From positions 1-6,306 of the forward strand of contig ONVT01000219.1 of the NCBI GenBank assembly GCA_900321365.1: 6,306 nt of DNA. The letters are read 5' to 3'. The DNA comes from an uncultured Eubacteriales bacterium. Lineage in GTDB: Bacteria > Bacillota_A > Clostridia > Lachnospirales > Lachnospiraceae. Each line of letters begins with the position of its first letter. Position 1 is the first letter of the stretch. Under the pieces are notes generated by a model that made no database searches, was not told the DNA's origin, and saw only the letters and a list, made by a program, of their open reading frames with translations. Shown piece by piece: positions 1-5,706 of this stretch. A program made the position numbers and the translations under genes.

Positions 1-476
1 AGAATATCATCCCGACCATGCTCGCGGAAAACAAGAAGCTGATCGCGTACCGCTTCGAGGGCTACTGGAAGGATGTCGGAACCATCGACTCCCTGTGGGA
101 AGCCAACATGGATCTTCTGGATGAGAAGAATGAACTGGATCTGAGCGATCCGAGCTGGAGGATCTATTCCGAGGACGCCTCCTCCCTGCCGGCCTATGTA
201 GGACCGGAGGCGACGGTTGACCGTGTCTACCTGACACAGGGAACCTTCGTTGAGGGATATGTGAAGAACAGTGTGCTGTCCACCCTCTCGGTAGTCAAGG
301 CCGGGGCAAAGGTCATCGACTCTGTCCTGATGCCGCATGCGAAGGTCGAGGAAGGCGCGACGGTCACGAGAGCGATTATCGCCAGCGGCGTGAAGATCGG
401 AAAGGGCGCGGTTGTCGGAAGCGCGGACAGTGAGAATATTATCCTGGTCTCAAAGAATGTAAAGGGGGTGGAGTAA
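1..476 (+). CDS. glgC: Glucose-1-phosphate adenylyltransferase (ADP-glucose pyrophosphorylase), C-terminal part
   Basis: This is a partial gene: the 5' end lies outside the window and the first complete codon is at position 3, leaving about 157 residues of a family usually 380-400 long. By family knowledge GlgC makes ADP-glucose from ATP and glucose-1-phosphate, the committed step of bacterial glycogen synthesis in the cytoplasm. The visible part begins at the end of the nucleotidyltransferase domain. It carries the very conserved block [20 protein letters not shown] (about residues 18-37 of the fragment), where the family has sugar-phosphate-site residues. It then enters the left-handed parallel beta-helix domain, seen as hexapeptide-like steps such as [18 protein letters not shown] and [14 protein letters not shown]. 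The catalytic N-terminal motifs cannot be checked here. The stop codon is followed after 1 base by glgD, so the two are one operon and probably form a mixed GlgC/GlgD complex. The ATG at 18 is internal, because codons upstream continue the conserved sequence (NIIPT). Confidence 0.95.
   Translation, partial: NIIPTMLAENKKLIAYRFEGYWKDVGTIDSLWEANMDLLDEKNELDLSDPSWRIYSEDASSLPAYVGPEATVDRVYLTQGTFVEGYVKNSVLSTLSVVKAGAKVIDSVLMPHAKVEEGATVTRAIIASGVKIGKGAVVGSADSENIILVSKNVKGVE
463..471 (+). promoter_or_regulatory. Ribosome binding site of glgD inside the glgC 3' end
   Basis: The purine-rich AGGGGGTGG lies in the last codons of glgC, 6 bases before the glgD ATG. This fixes the glgD start at 478. It also makes translational coupling of the two subunits likely, since ribosomes terminating on glgC cover this site. 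Confidence 0.75.
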
Positions 477-477
477 C

Positions 478-1602
478 ATGGCAGCGAAAGCATTTGGAAT
501 CGTTACATCGACACCCAGGCGCGTGAATGTACACGGGCTGCAGGAATACAGACCGGCGGGGGCATTTACCTTTATCGGAAAATTCCGGATTATCGATTTC
601 CCGGTCTCGAATTTCTCCAACAGCGGGATCAAGAATATCCAGGTCTATCTGAATAAGCATCCGAAGGCGCTTACGGACCATCTGGGAACGGGCCGCAGCT
701 ATAACCTTAACTCCAAGAGAGACCGTCTGCAGCTGTTCTACTGCAACCACCATATGGAGAATGAGGTTTACAACACGGACGTGTCCGATTACCTTGACAA
801 CCTGCATCATCTGGAGGAGCTTCCGCAGGATTATGTCATCATCGCTCCCTGCTATATGATCTACAAGCAGGATTTCAGGCCGCTTCTGGATGAGCATATC
901 CTGTCGGGCGCGGACATCACCATGCTTTACCATAAGGTAAACAACGCGAGGGATCATTACCTGAACTGCCGCGTGATGGGCGTGGATCAGGAGCAGATGG
1001 TCACTTCACTGGAGATCAACCGCGGCAACCGCCAGAACCAGTGTGTGTTCATGGACACCTATATTCTGAAGAAGTCTCTGTTCATCGATCTGGTGCAGAG
1101 AGCGGCAAAGTATTCCTCCACTTATTCTCTTGCGCAGATGCTGTCTGTGTTGATCAAGAGGGAGGAGATGGAGATCCGCGGCGTGCAGCATAAGGGATTT
1201 TTTGCCTCCGTGGATGACCTTCAGTCTTACTATGAGTCGAACCTGAGCATGCTCGATCCGAAGAACCAGAGGGATCTGTTTGACGATGACTGGTGGATCT
1301 ATACCAGGACGACGGATTCGAATCCGTCCCGGATCTATGACACTGCGGCGGTGAAGGATTCGATGATCGCAAACGGCTGCCAGGTGGAGGGCAGTCTGGA
1401 GCATTCGATTATCGGAAGAGGCGTCAACATCGGCAAGGGTGCTGTCGTGAAGAACAGTGTGATCCTGGATTATGCGCAGATTGGCGACGGCGTCGTGCTG
1501 GATTCCCAGATTGTCGACAAATATGCCAGGATTACCCGGACGAAGGAGATCCTTGGCACGCCTGACAAACCGGGATATGTGCACAGGGCTGACAAGCTGT
1601 AA
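478..1602 (+). CDS. glgD: GlgD, non-catalytic/regulatory partner subunit of ADP-glucose pyrophosphorylase
   Basis: The gene encodes 374 residues, the usual GlgD length. It has a nucleotidyltransferase-like domain (about 1-250) and a C-terminal left-handed beta-helix (about 285-355, e.g. SIIGRGVNIGKGAVVKNSVI). It is GlgD rather than a second GlgC for two visible reasons. First, the N-terminus (AFGIVTSTPRRVNVHGLQEYRPAGAF) lacks the glycine-rich GGxGxRLxxLT nucleotide loop and the RAKPA segment of GlgC, while keeping the scaffold motif KFRIIDFPVSNFSNSGI (35-51). Second, the GDHIYKMDY segment with the catalytic Asp is replaced by PCYMIYKQDF (124-133), so Tyr126 appears to sit where the Asp would be. 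In Firmicutes GlgD is known to have little activity alone and to modulate GlgC in a heteromeric enzyme. That role is inferred here from family and gene order. The gene starts 1 base after the glgC stop. No further glg gene follows in the window, so glgCD appears to be the end of its operon. Confidence 0.95.
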   Translation: MAAKAFGIVTSTPRRVNVHGLQEYRPAGAFTFIGKFRIIDFPVSNFSNSGIKNIQVYLNKHPKALTDHLGTGRSYNLNSKRDRLQLFYCNHHMENEVYNTDVSDYLDNLHHLEELPQDYVIIAPCYMIYKQDFRPLLDEHILSGADITMLYHKVNNARDHYLNCRVMGVDQEQMVTSLEINRGNRQNQCVFMDTYILKKSLFIDLVQRAAKYSSTYSLAQMLSVLIKREEMEIRGVQHKGFFASVDDLQSYYESNLSMLDPKNQRDLFDDDWWIYTRTTDSNPSRIYDTAAVKDSMIANGCQVEGSLEHSIIGRGVNIGKGAVVKNSVILDYAQIGDGVVLDSQIVDKYARITRTKEILGTPDKPGYVHRADKL

Positions 1603-1687
1603 CTAAGGGGTTGTCTGTAAATAAAAAACTGCTTTGCTCCGCGCCGGCAGAATACCCGGGGCAGGAGGGAAGCGAATAAAAAATGGC

Positions 1688-1720
1688 CATGCACTCCGGA
1701 CTTGTCCTCCGGGGTGCATG
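1688..1720 (+). terminator. Stem-loop between glgD and recG, possible weak glgCD terminator
   Basis: CATGCACTCCGGA (1688-1700) pairs with TCCGGGGTGCATG (1708-1720). The stem has 13 bp including one G-U pair, with a 7-base loop. On the + strand it is followed only by CTTGTT, a poor U-tract. On the - strand it is followed by a better one (the complement of AATAAAAAA at 1675-1683). It may be a weak or bidirectional terminator, or a recG leader structure: the recG ribosome binding site starts only 6-7 bases after it. The type assigned is tentative. Confidence 0.4.
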
Positions 1721-1727
1721 CTTGTTA

Positions 1728-1734
1728 GAAAGGA
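1728..1734 (+). promoter_or_regulatory. Ribosome binding site of recG, decides the start
   Basis: GAAAGGA is placed 7 bases before the ATG at 1742. It supports this start over the in-frame TTG at 1634, which would add 36 residues read through the intergenic stem-loop and has no good site of its own. Confidence 0.75.
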
Positions 1735-1741
1735 TCCGTAT

Positions 1742-3826
1742 ATGACAGAATCATCCCCGATAACTGCCGTGAAGGGAATCGGTCCGAAGAGCAGTGAGAG
1801 TTTTGCAAGGGCAGGGATCGTGACGGTCGGCGACCTGGTGCGGTACTATCCGAAGGGGTACGACCATTATGAGGAGCCGGTCCGCGCCGGCGGCCTGTCG
1901 GTTTTCGACGACGGGAGGATCGTCTCGGTGGAGGGGGTGATCGAGCGTGCCCTCAGTGTCCGGTACCTGAATTCCTTTAAGATCACCACGGGAAAGATCC
2001 TGTCGGAGGGAGTTTATCTGGATGTCACGTGGTACAACATGCCGTACCTGAGAAACCAGGTGCATCCGGGCACAAGGTATGTTTTCCGGGGAAGGGTCCG
2101 TGCGAAGGGAAACAGGGTCTTTCTTCAGCAGCCAAAGGTGTTCGATCTGTTCGATTATGCGCAGCTGAGAAATACGCTCCAGCCGGTCTACCCGCTGGTG
2201 CGGGGTCTGACGGAGCATGCACTCAGGAAAGCCCTCAGGGAGGTGTTTTTCGGTTCGGACCACATCGATCTTTCCGGGGATCCGTTCCCTGTATCCATGA
2301 GGGAGAGATATGTTCTGACACAGAGAAAGAATGCAGTGCGGGGAATTCATTTTCCCGGGGACGGGGAGGCGCTTGCCGCCGCGAGAAGGCGCCTCGTCTT
2401 TGAGGAGTTCTTTTATTTTGTCCTGATGCTGAAACAGCTTCGGGAAGAGAGGGAGCATCTGCTGAAGGGGATCTGCCTGAAACAGTGTCCCCAGACACAG
2501 CAGGTGATCAGGGCTCTGCCCTATGAGCTGACGGGTGCGCAGAAGAGGGTATTGCGGGAGATATCTGAAGGACTTGCCTCAGATAGGGTCATGGCGCGCC
2601 TCATTCAGGGGGATGTCGGATCCGGGAAGACGATCATCGCGTTTCTCGCCCTGATCCAGTGTGCTTCAAGCGGTATGCAGGGGGCACTGATGGTTCCGAC
2701 AGAGGTGCTTGCGCGCCAGCATTACGAGGCGTTCACGAAGCTGTGTGAGAGCACAGGCATTCAGATCAGTGCCGTGCTTCTGACGGGCTCCCTGAAGGCG
2801 TCTGAGAGGAAGGAGTTCTGTCATCGGATCAGTACAGGGCAGGCACAGGTTGTGATCGGGACGCATGCACTGATTCAGGACAAGGTTCAGTACTCCAGTC
2901 TCGCGCTGGTCATCACGGATGAACAGCACAGGTTCGGCGTTCACCAGAGAGAGCTGCTGGAGAACAAGGGGACTTTTCCTCACACGATTGTCATGAGCGC
3001 GACTCCGATTCCGCGCACGCTCGCTGTCATTTTGTACGGGGATCTGGATGTGTCGGTGATCGATGAGATGCCCGCGGACCGGCTTCCGATCAAAAACACG
3101 GTGCTCGACCCGTCCTGGAGAGAGAAAGTCTGTCAGTTTCTGGCCAGGCAGGTGCGGGATGGCCGCCAGGCCTATGTGATCTGCCCGATGGTGGAGGAAT
3201 CGGAAGAGATTGAGGCGGAAAATGTGATCGACTATACCGGGACGCTGCGCAGCTCACTTGGCAGATACCTCCAGGGCATCCGGGTCGAGTACCTGCATGG
3301 AAAGATGAAAAGCGCCGAAAAGCAGTCGGTGATGGAACAGTTTGCGGCGAATCAGATTCAGGTTCTTGTCTCGACAACGGTGGTTGAGGTCGGCGTAAAT
3401 GTGCCGAATGCGACGGTCATGGTGGTGGAGAATGCCGAGCGCTTCGGACTGGCGCAGCTGCACCAGCTGCGAGGCCGGGTCGGAAGGGGGAAGAGCCAGT
3501 CCTACTGTATCTTCATCAGCCCGGTGCAGAGCGGGGAGATCAGAGAGAGGCTGGATATTCTTGTCTCCACGAACGACGGGTTTGAAATCGCCAGGAAGGA
3601 TCTGGAACTGCGCGGGCCGGGAGAGCTGTTCGGCATCCGGCAGAGCGGTGAGATCGGATTCGTTCTGGCGGACATCTACGCGGACGCTCCCATACTGAGG
3701 GAAGCGTCGGAGGCAGCCCTGAAGCTGCTGGAAGAGGATCCGGAGCTGAAGCAGCCGTCCCACAAAGGGATCGCGGAGCAGCTGGAGCTCCATCAGAGGA
3801 ACGAAGGTGTCCACAACGTGTTGTAA
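1742..3826 (+). CDS. recG: ATP-dependent DNA helicase RecG
   Basis: The gene encodes 694 residues, a normal full length for RecG. RecG is a monomeric superfamily 2 double-strand DNA translocase that regresses stalled replication forks and branch-migrates Holliday junctions in the cytoplasm. Domains in order, numbered from the ATG at 1742: an N-terminal helix-hairpin-helix-like segment (VKGIGPKSSESFARAGI, about 10-26), the OB-fold wedge region (about 55-140), then the two RecA-like motor domains. Visible motifs are Walker A GDVGSGKT (290-297), the motif Ia region PTEVLARQHYE (about 319-329), motif II DEQH (393-396), motif III SATPIPRT (419-426), motif V VSTTVVEVGVNVPNA (543-557), motif VI QLHQLRGRVGRG (572-583) and the C-terminal segment ELRGPGELFGIRQSG (about 622-636) that couples ATP hydrolysis to translocation. 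No key residue is missing. The start is set by the GAAAGGA site and by the N-terminus expected for the family. I see no convincing promoter just upstream, so read-through from glgCD or a promoter I cannot recognise must supply the mRNA. Confidence 0.97.
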   Translation: MTESSPITAVKGIGPKSSESFARAGIVTVGDLVRYYPKGYDHYEEPVRAGGLSVFDDGRIVSVEGVIERALSVRYLNSFKITTGKILSEGVYLDVTWYNMPYLRNQVHPGTRYVFRGRVRAKGNRVFLQQPKVFDLFDYAQLRNTLQPVYPLVRGLTEHALRKALREVFFGSDHIDLSGDPFPVSMRERYVLTQRKNAVRGIHFPGDGEALAAARRRLVFEEFFYFVLMLKQLREEREHLLKGICLKQCPQTQQVIRALPYELTGAQKRVLREISEGLASDRVMARLIQGDVGSGKTIIAFLALIQCASSGMQGALMVPTEVLARQHYEAFTKLCESTGIQISAVLLTGSLKASERKEFCHRISTGQAQVVIGTHALIQDKVQYSSLALVITDEQHRFGVHQRELLENKGTFPHTIVMSATPIPRTLAVILYGDLDVSVIDEMPADRLPIKNTVLDPSWREKVCQFLARQVRDGRQAYVICPMVEESEEIEAENVIDYTGTLRSSLGRYLQGIRVEYLHGKMKSAEKQSVMEQFAANQIQVLVSTTVVEVGVNVPNATVMVVENAERFGLAQLHQLRGRVGRGKSQSYCIFISPVQSGEIRERLDILVSTNDGFEIARKDLELRGPGELFGIRQSGEIGFVLADIYADAPILREASEAALKLLEEDPELKQPSHKGIAEQLELHQRNEGVHNVL

Positions 3827-3838
3827 CACATCATTTTT
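3807..3838 (+). terminator. Weak intrinsic terminator candidate overlapping the recG stop codon
   Basis: GTGT (3807-3810) can pair with ACAC (3826-3829), and ACAA (3813-3816) with TTGT (3821-3824), around a CGTG loop. The structure is followed by ATCATTTTT (T-run 3834-3838). The stem is short and AT-rich with an internal bulge, so termination would be partial at best. The stop codon TAA is part of the structure. Confidence 0.3.
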
Positions 3839-3872
3839 GTACATGTATAAGCGTCTTTTTATGTATTCAGAC

Positions 3873-3901
3873 TTGAAAACCCTGTATGAATGGAGTATAT
3901 T
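3873..3901 (+). promoter_or_regulatory. Sigma-A-type promoter for the repeat protein gene
   Basis: The -35 box TTGAAA (3873-3878) and -10 box TATATT (3896-3901) are separated by exactly 17 bases. Each matches the consensus at five of six positions. Transcription would start near 3908, giving a leader of about 95 bases that contains the stem-loop at 3936-3977. A weaker overlapping candidate (TTGTAC at 3838, TATGTA near 3860) lies just upstream. Confidence 0.6.
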
Positions 3902-3935
3902 CCACAAGGGAATGCTGTAATTAAAAGAATTGGGA

Positions 3936-3977
3936 TGGAACTGTGTGAAAAAGCAGTCGCATCCTGCCACAGTTCCA
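3936..3977 (+). promoter_or_regulatory. Leader stem-loop just upstream of the repeat protein's ribosome binding site
   Basis: TGGAACTGTG (3936-3945) is perfectly complementary to CACAGTTCCA (3968-3977), a 10-bp stem. The inner arm extends with GCAG (3953-3956) against CTGC (3964-3967), leaving TGAAAAA as a one-sided bulge and TCGCATC as the loop. No T-run follows. It ends 11 bases before the AGGAGG. Likely roles are mRNA stabilisation, a protein- or RNA-binding leader, or control of ribosome access. The pairing is seen directly; the function is inference. Confidence 0.5.
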
Positions 3978-3988
3978 GGATTATTATG

Positions 3989-3994
3989 AGGAGG
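3989..3994 (+). promoter_or_regulatory. Ribosome binding site of the repeat protein, decides the start
   Basis: A perfect AGGAGG is followed after 9 bases by the ATG at 4004. It selects this start over the in-frame ATG at 3890, which lies at the promoter's -10 box and has no such site. Confidence 0.85.
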
Positions 3995-4003
3995 TTTCTG
4001 GTT

Positions 4004-4687
4004 ATGAAGGAAGTCAAAAAGACTGCTGCCAAGAAGGAAGAGGTCAAGGCGGAAGTGAAGGCCGCAGTGAAGGCTGCAGAGGAGAAGAAGGCTGAGGCTG
4101 TGAAGAAGACTGCCGCTACGGCAAAGAAGGCCGAGACTGCTGCGAAGAAGGTCGAGAAGAAGGCCGAGACCACTGCGAAGAAGACAGCTCAGAAGGCTGA
4201 TGCCGCTGCGAAGAAGGTTGCCGAGAAGGCTGATACCACCGCGAAGAAGACAGCTGAGAAGGCTGATACTGCTGCGAAGAAGGTTGCCGAGAAGGCCGAG
4301 AACGCCGCAAAGAAGACAGCTGAGAAGGCTGATACCGCTGCGAAGAAAGTTGCCGAGAAGGCCGAGACCACCGCGAAGAAGACAGCTGAGAAGACCGGGA
4401 CCACCGCAAAGAAGGCTGACACTGCCGAGAAGAAGACAACTGAGAAGGCTGAGACGACCACGAAGAAGGCAGCCGGGAAGGCTGTAAAGGAAACGGTTTC
4501 TCTTCAGTATCTTGGCAAGGATATCAAGGTTGATGAGATCATCGCCCAGATCAAAAAGGTCTGGACCGGAAAGCTGAAGAAGAAGGCCGCTGACCTGAAT
4601 ACGATCAATGTTTATCTTAAGCCGGAAGACAATGCGGCTTACTATGTGATCAACGAGTCCGCATACATGGACAAGATTGATCTTTGA
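4004..4687 (+). CDS. Lys/Ala/Glu-rich 11-residue-repeat protein with a C-terminal DUF6465-like domain
   Basis: The gene encodes 227 residues with no signal peptide or membrane segment, so the product is probably cytoplasmic. There are three parts. Residues 1-42 are a charged, Lys-rich helix-like lead (14 Lys, 7 Glu by my count). Residues 43-159 are tandem 11-residue repeats of the type A-[DE]-T-[AT]-A-K-K-[VT]-A-E-K. Residues 160-227 are a non-repetitive globular-looking domain (VSLQYLGKDIKVDEIIAQIK ... INVYLKPEDNAAYYVIN). I recognise that domain as like DUF6465, a domain of unknown function in Lachnospiraceae and relatives; this is from memory and unverified. Database annotations may call such proteins histone H1-like or H-NS-like because of the Lys/Ala content. 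However, each repeat has three Lys against two acidic residues, so it is only mildly basic and shows helical periodicity, closer to LEA-type or other amphipathic-helix repeats. The gene has its own promoter, leader stem-loop, strong AGGAGG and very strong terminator, suggesting a monocistronic, well-expressed transcript. The molecular function is unknown; nucleoid association, surface or polymer binding, or stress protection are all possible. Confidence 0.88.
   Translation: MKEVKKTAAKKEEVKAEVKAAVKAAEEKKAEAVKKTAATAKKAETAAKKVEKKAETTAKKTAQKADAAAKKVAEKADTTAKKTAEKADTAAKKVAEKAENAAKKTAEKADTAAKKVAEKAETTAKKTAEKTGTTAKKADTAEKKTTEKAETTTKKAAGKAVKETVSLQYLGKDIKVDEIIAQIKKVWTGKLKKKAADLNTINVYLKPEDNAAYYVINESAYMDKIDL
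4130..4480 (+). repeat. 33-bp in-frame tandem repeat (66-bp superperiod) encoding the 11-residue repeats
   Basis: Eight complete 33-base units run from 4130 to 4393. A shortened unit of 21 bases (4394-4414) follows, then two more diverged complete units (4415-4447, 4448-4480). Position 8 of the protein repeat alternates Val, Thr, Val, Thr through the first eight units, so the true period is 66 bases. Taking 4184-4249, 4250-4315 and 4316-4381 as the 66-base units, I count 8 differences between the first two and 5 between the last two. Such close copies point to recent duplication. The short unit lacks 4 codons but keeps the frame. Confidence 0.9.
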
Positions 4688-4703
4688 TCAGAATAATGAT
4701 TCT

Positions 4704-4744
4704 ACGTGAAGAAGCCCCGGCTCTTAGCCGGGGCTTCTTCACGT
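4704..4744 (+). terminator. Strong intrinsic terminator after the repeat protein gene
   Basis: ACGTGAAGAAGCCCCGGCT (4704-4722) and its exact reverse complement (4726-4744) form a perfect 19-bp stem with a 3-base loop, 16 bases after the stop codon. The core is GC-rich and the distal arm reads CTTCTTC. Paired GAAGAA/TTCTTC flanks of this kind give the A-tract and U-tract of Firmicutes terminators and can work in both directions. Confidence 0.85.
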
Positions 4745-4758
4745 CTGCAAAAATAGTG

Positions 4759-4787
4759 TTGACAACCTCTGAGAACAGGTGTATGAT
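4759..4787 (+). promoter_or_regulatory. Near-consensus promoter of the sortase/pilin locus
   Basis: TTGACA (4759-4764, perfect -35) and TATGAT (4782-4787, five of six) are separated by 17 bases. The predicted start is near 4794, giving a leader of about 90 bases before the sortase ATG. No comparable promoter is visible between sortase and pilin, so this may drive both. The -10 box lies inside a palindrome (4778-4792). Confidence 0.75.
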
Positions 4788-4792
4788 ACACC
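4778..4792. promoter_or_regulatory. 15-bp palindrome overlapping the -10 box, candidate operator
   Basis: GGTGTAT, a central G, then ATACACC: a perfect inverted repeat with 7-bp arms covering the whole -10 hexamer and a few bases on each side. A dimeric regulator bound here would block RNA polymerase, so repression of the sortase/pilin promoter is the natural reading. The symmetry is seen directly; the regulator is unknown. Confidence 0.45.
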
Positions 4793-4883
4793 CATCAAAG
4801 AAACATATCAAATATCATTTCATTAACATAAATTGTGTGATCTTCGAATCTCTCTGATTCTTTTTATTCCTTTTCAGACTGAT

Positions 4884-5675
4884 ATGAGATTAAGACGAAT
4901 CCGTACGTCTGTCTTCGTGTGCACATTTTCGCTTCTTCTGCTTCTGATGGATTATCCTTATCTTTCCAGGCTCTATAATGACAGGATCTCCGGGGATGTG
5001 ATTGCCAGGTGGCAGAAGAGTGAGGCGGAGGCTGACTGTGAAAAAAGACTTTCCCGGGCACGTGAGTACAACCGTTCTCTGTCCGGTGACTGGAATAAGG
5101 AGGCGCGTGTACTGTGCCTTGAGGAGAACGGCCTGGCAGGATGGATCCGGATCGGGTCGCTGGATCTGGTTCTTCCCCTCTATATCGGGACGGGAGATGA
5201 CGCGCTCGAGGAAGGAGCGGGGATTCTGGAGGGGCACAGCCTTCCGGTGGGGGGAGAGGGAACGCATGCGTGCATTTCCGCCCACAGAGGGCTTCCTGAC
5301 AGGACGCTTTTCACAAACCTGGACATGCTGCAAAACGGGGATCTGATCGAGGTGCACACGCTCGGACAGACACTTTGTTACGAAGTCTTCGGAAGCGAGA
5401 CAGTACTTCCGACAGACATAAAGCCGCTGGAGGTCATCCCGGGGAAGGACCTCCTGACGCTCATCACCTGTACGCCATACGGGATCAATTCGCACAGGCT
5501 CTACGTCCATGCCGGGCGATGCGCGGAAAGCGCCGCCCGGGAGGATGGAGGGGAAGGCGTCCTTACGATTCTGAAAAGACTGGCCGATCCCGTCTTCTGG
5601 AAGCTGTGGTGGTGGATTCCGGCGACAATTCTTCTTCTTCTGATCATGATCTTCTCTGTAAGAAAACATTTCTGA
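4884..5675 (+). CDS. Class C (pilus-polymerising) sortase
   Basis: The gene encodes 263 residues, normal for the family. Class C sortases are membrane transpeptidases that cleave the sorting signal of pilin precursors and join pilin subunits through a lysine. Layout: an N-terminal membrane segment (about 8-22, SVFVCTFSLLLLLM), an extracytoplasmic helical linker, the sortase beta-barrel (about 85-215), and a C-terminal hydrophobic segment with a basic tail (about 238-263, FWKLWWWIPATILLLLIMIF then RKHF), typical of class C. The catalytic triad is visible: His134 in SAHRG, Cys196 in LITCTPYGINSHR and Arg205 in the same block. The TCTPYGIN(S/T)HRL signature is characteristic of class C. The usual Asp-Pro-aromatic lid motif before the barrel is not obvious; GDW (about 68-70) is the nearest thing. 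The ATG at 4884 gives the expected short cytoplasmic tail. An in-frame TTG at 4833 would add 17 residues. Neither start has a Shine-Dalgarno sequence, and the bases before the ATG are pyrimidine-rich. The neighbour at 5912 is the probable substrate. Confidence 0.93.
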   Translation: MRLRRIRTSVFVCTFSLLLLLMDYPYLSRLYNDRISGDVIARWQKSEAEADCEKRLSRAREYNRSLSGDWNKEARVLCLEENGLAGWIRIGSLDLVLPLYIGTGDDALEEGAGILEGHSLPVGGEGTHACISAHRGLPDRTLFTNLDMLQNGDLIEVHTLGQTLCYEVFGSETVLPTDIKPLEVIPGKDLLTLITCTPYGINSHRLYVHAGRCAESAAREDGGEGVLTILKRLADPVFWKLWWWIPATILLLLIMIFSVRKHF

Positions 5676-5706
5676 ACCGCTGAAAGCGGTACCGGCAAGT
5701 CACATC

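Noticed and set aside
1634..1741. 36-residue N-terminal extension of recG from a TTG start
   Set aside because: It reads through a stem-loop and intergenic sequence. The ATG at 1742 has a well-placed ribosome site and gives the normal RecG N-terminus.
3254..3970. Long open frame on the - strand
   Set aside because: It is an antisense shadow of recG, runs across the promoter region of the next gene and resembles no protein family.
3890..4003. 38-residue N-terminal extension of the repeat protein from an ATG at 3890
   Set aside because: The ATG lies between the promoter -35 and -10 boxes, upstream of the predicted transcript start, and has no ribosome site. AGGAGG at 3989 points to 4004.
4116..4461. 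Open frames in other frames and strand over the repeat (Ser/Arg-rich, Ala/Phe/Val-rich, Arg/Pro-rich)
   Set aside because: These are by-products of a 33-base in-frame repeat, which keeps every frame free of stops. Only one frame has a ribosome site, a start and a non-repetitive C-terminal domain.
4130..4480. CRISPR-like array
   Set aside because: The repeats are contiguous, with no unique spacers, and are explained by an in-frame protein repeat.
4833..4883. TTG start for the sortase adding 17 residues
   Set aside because: It has no ribosome site and would put a second hydrophobic stretch before the expected short basic tail. The ATG at 4884 gives the standard MRLRR plus membrane segment.
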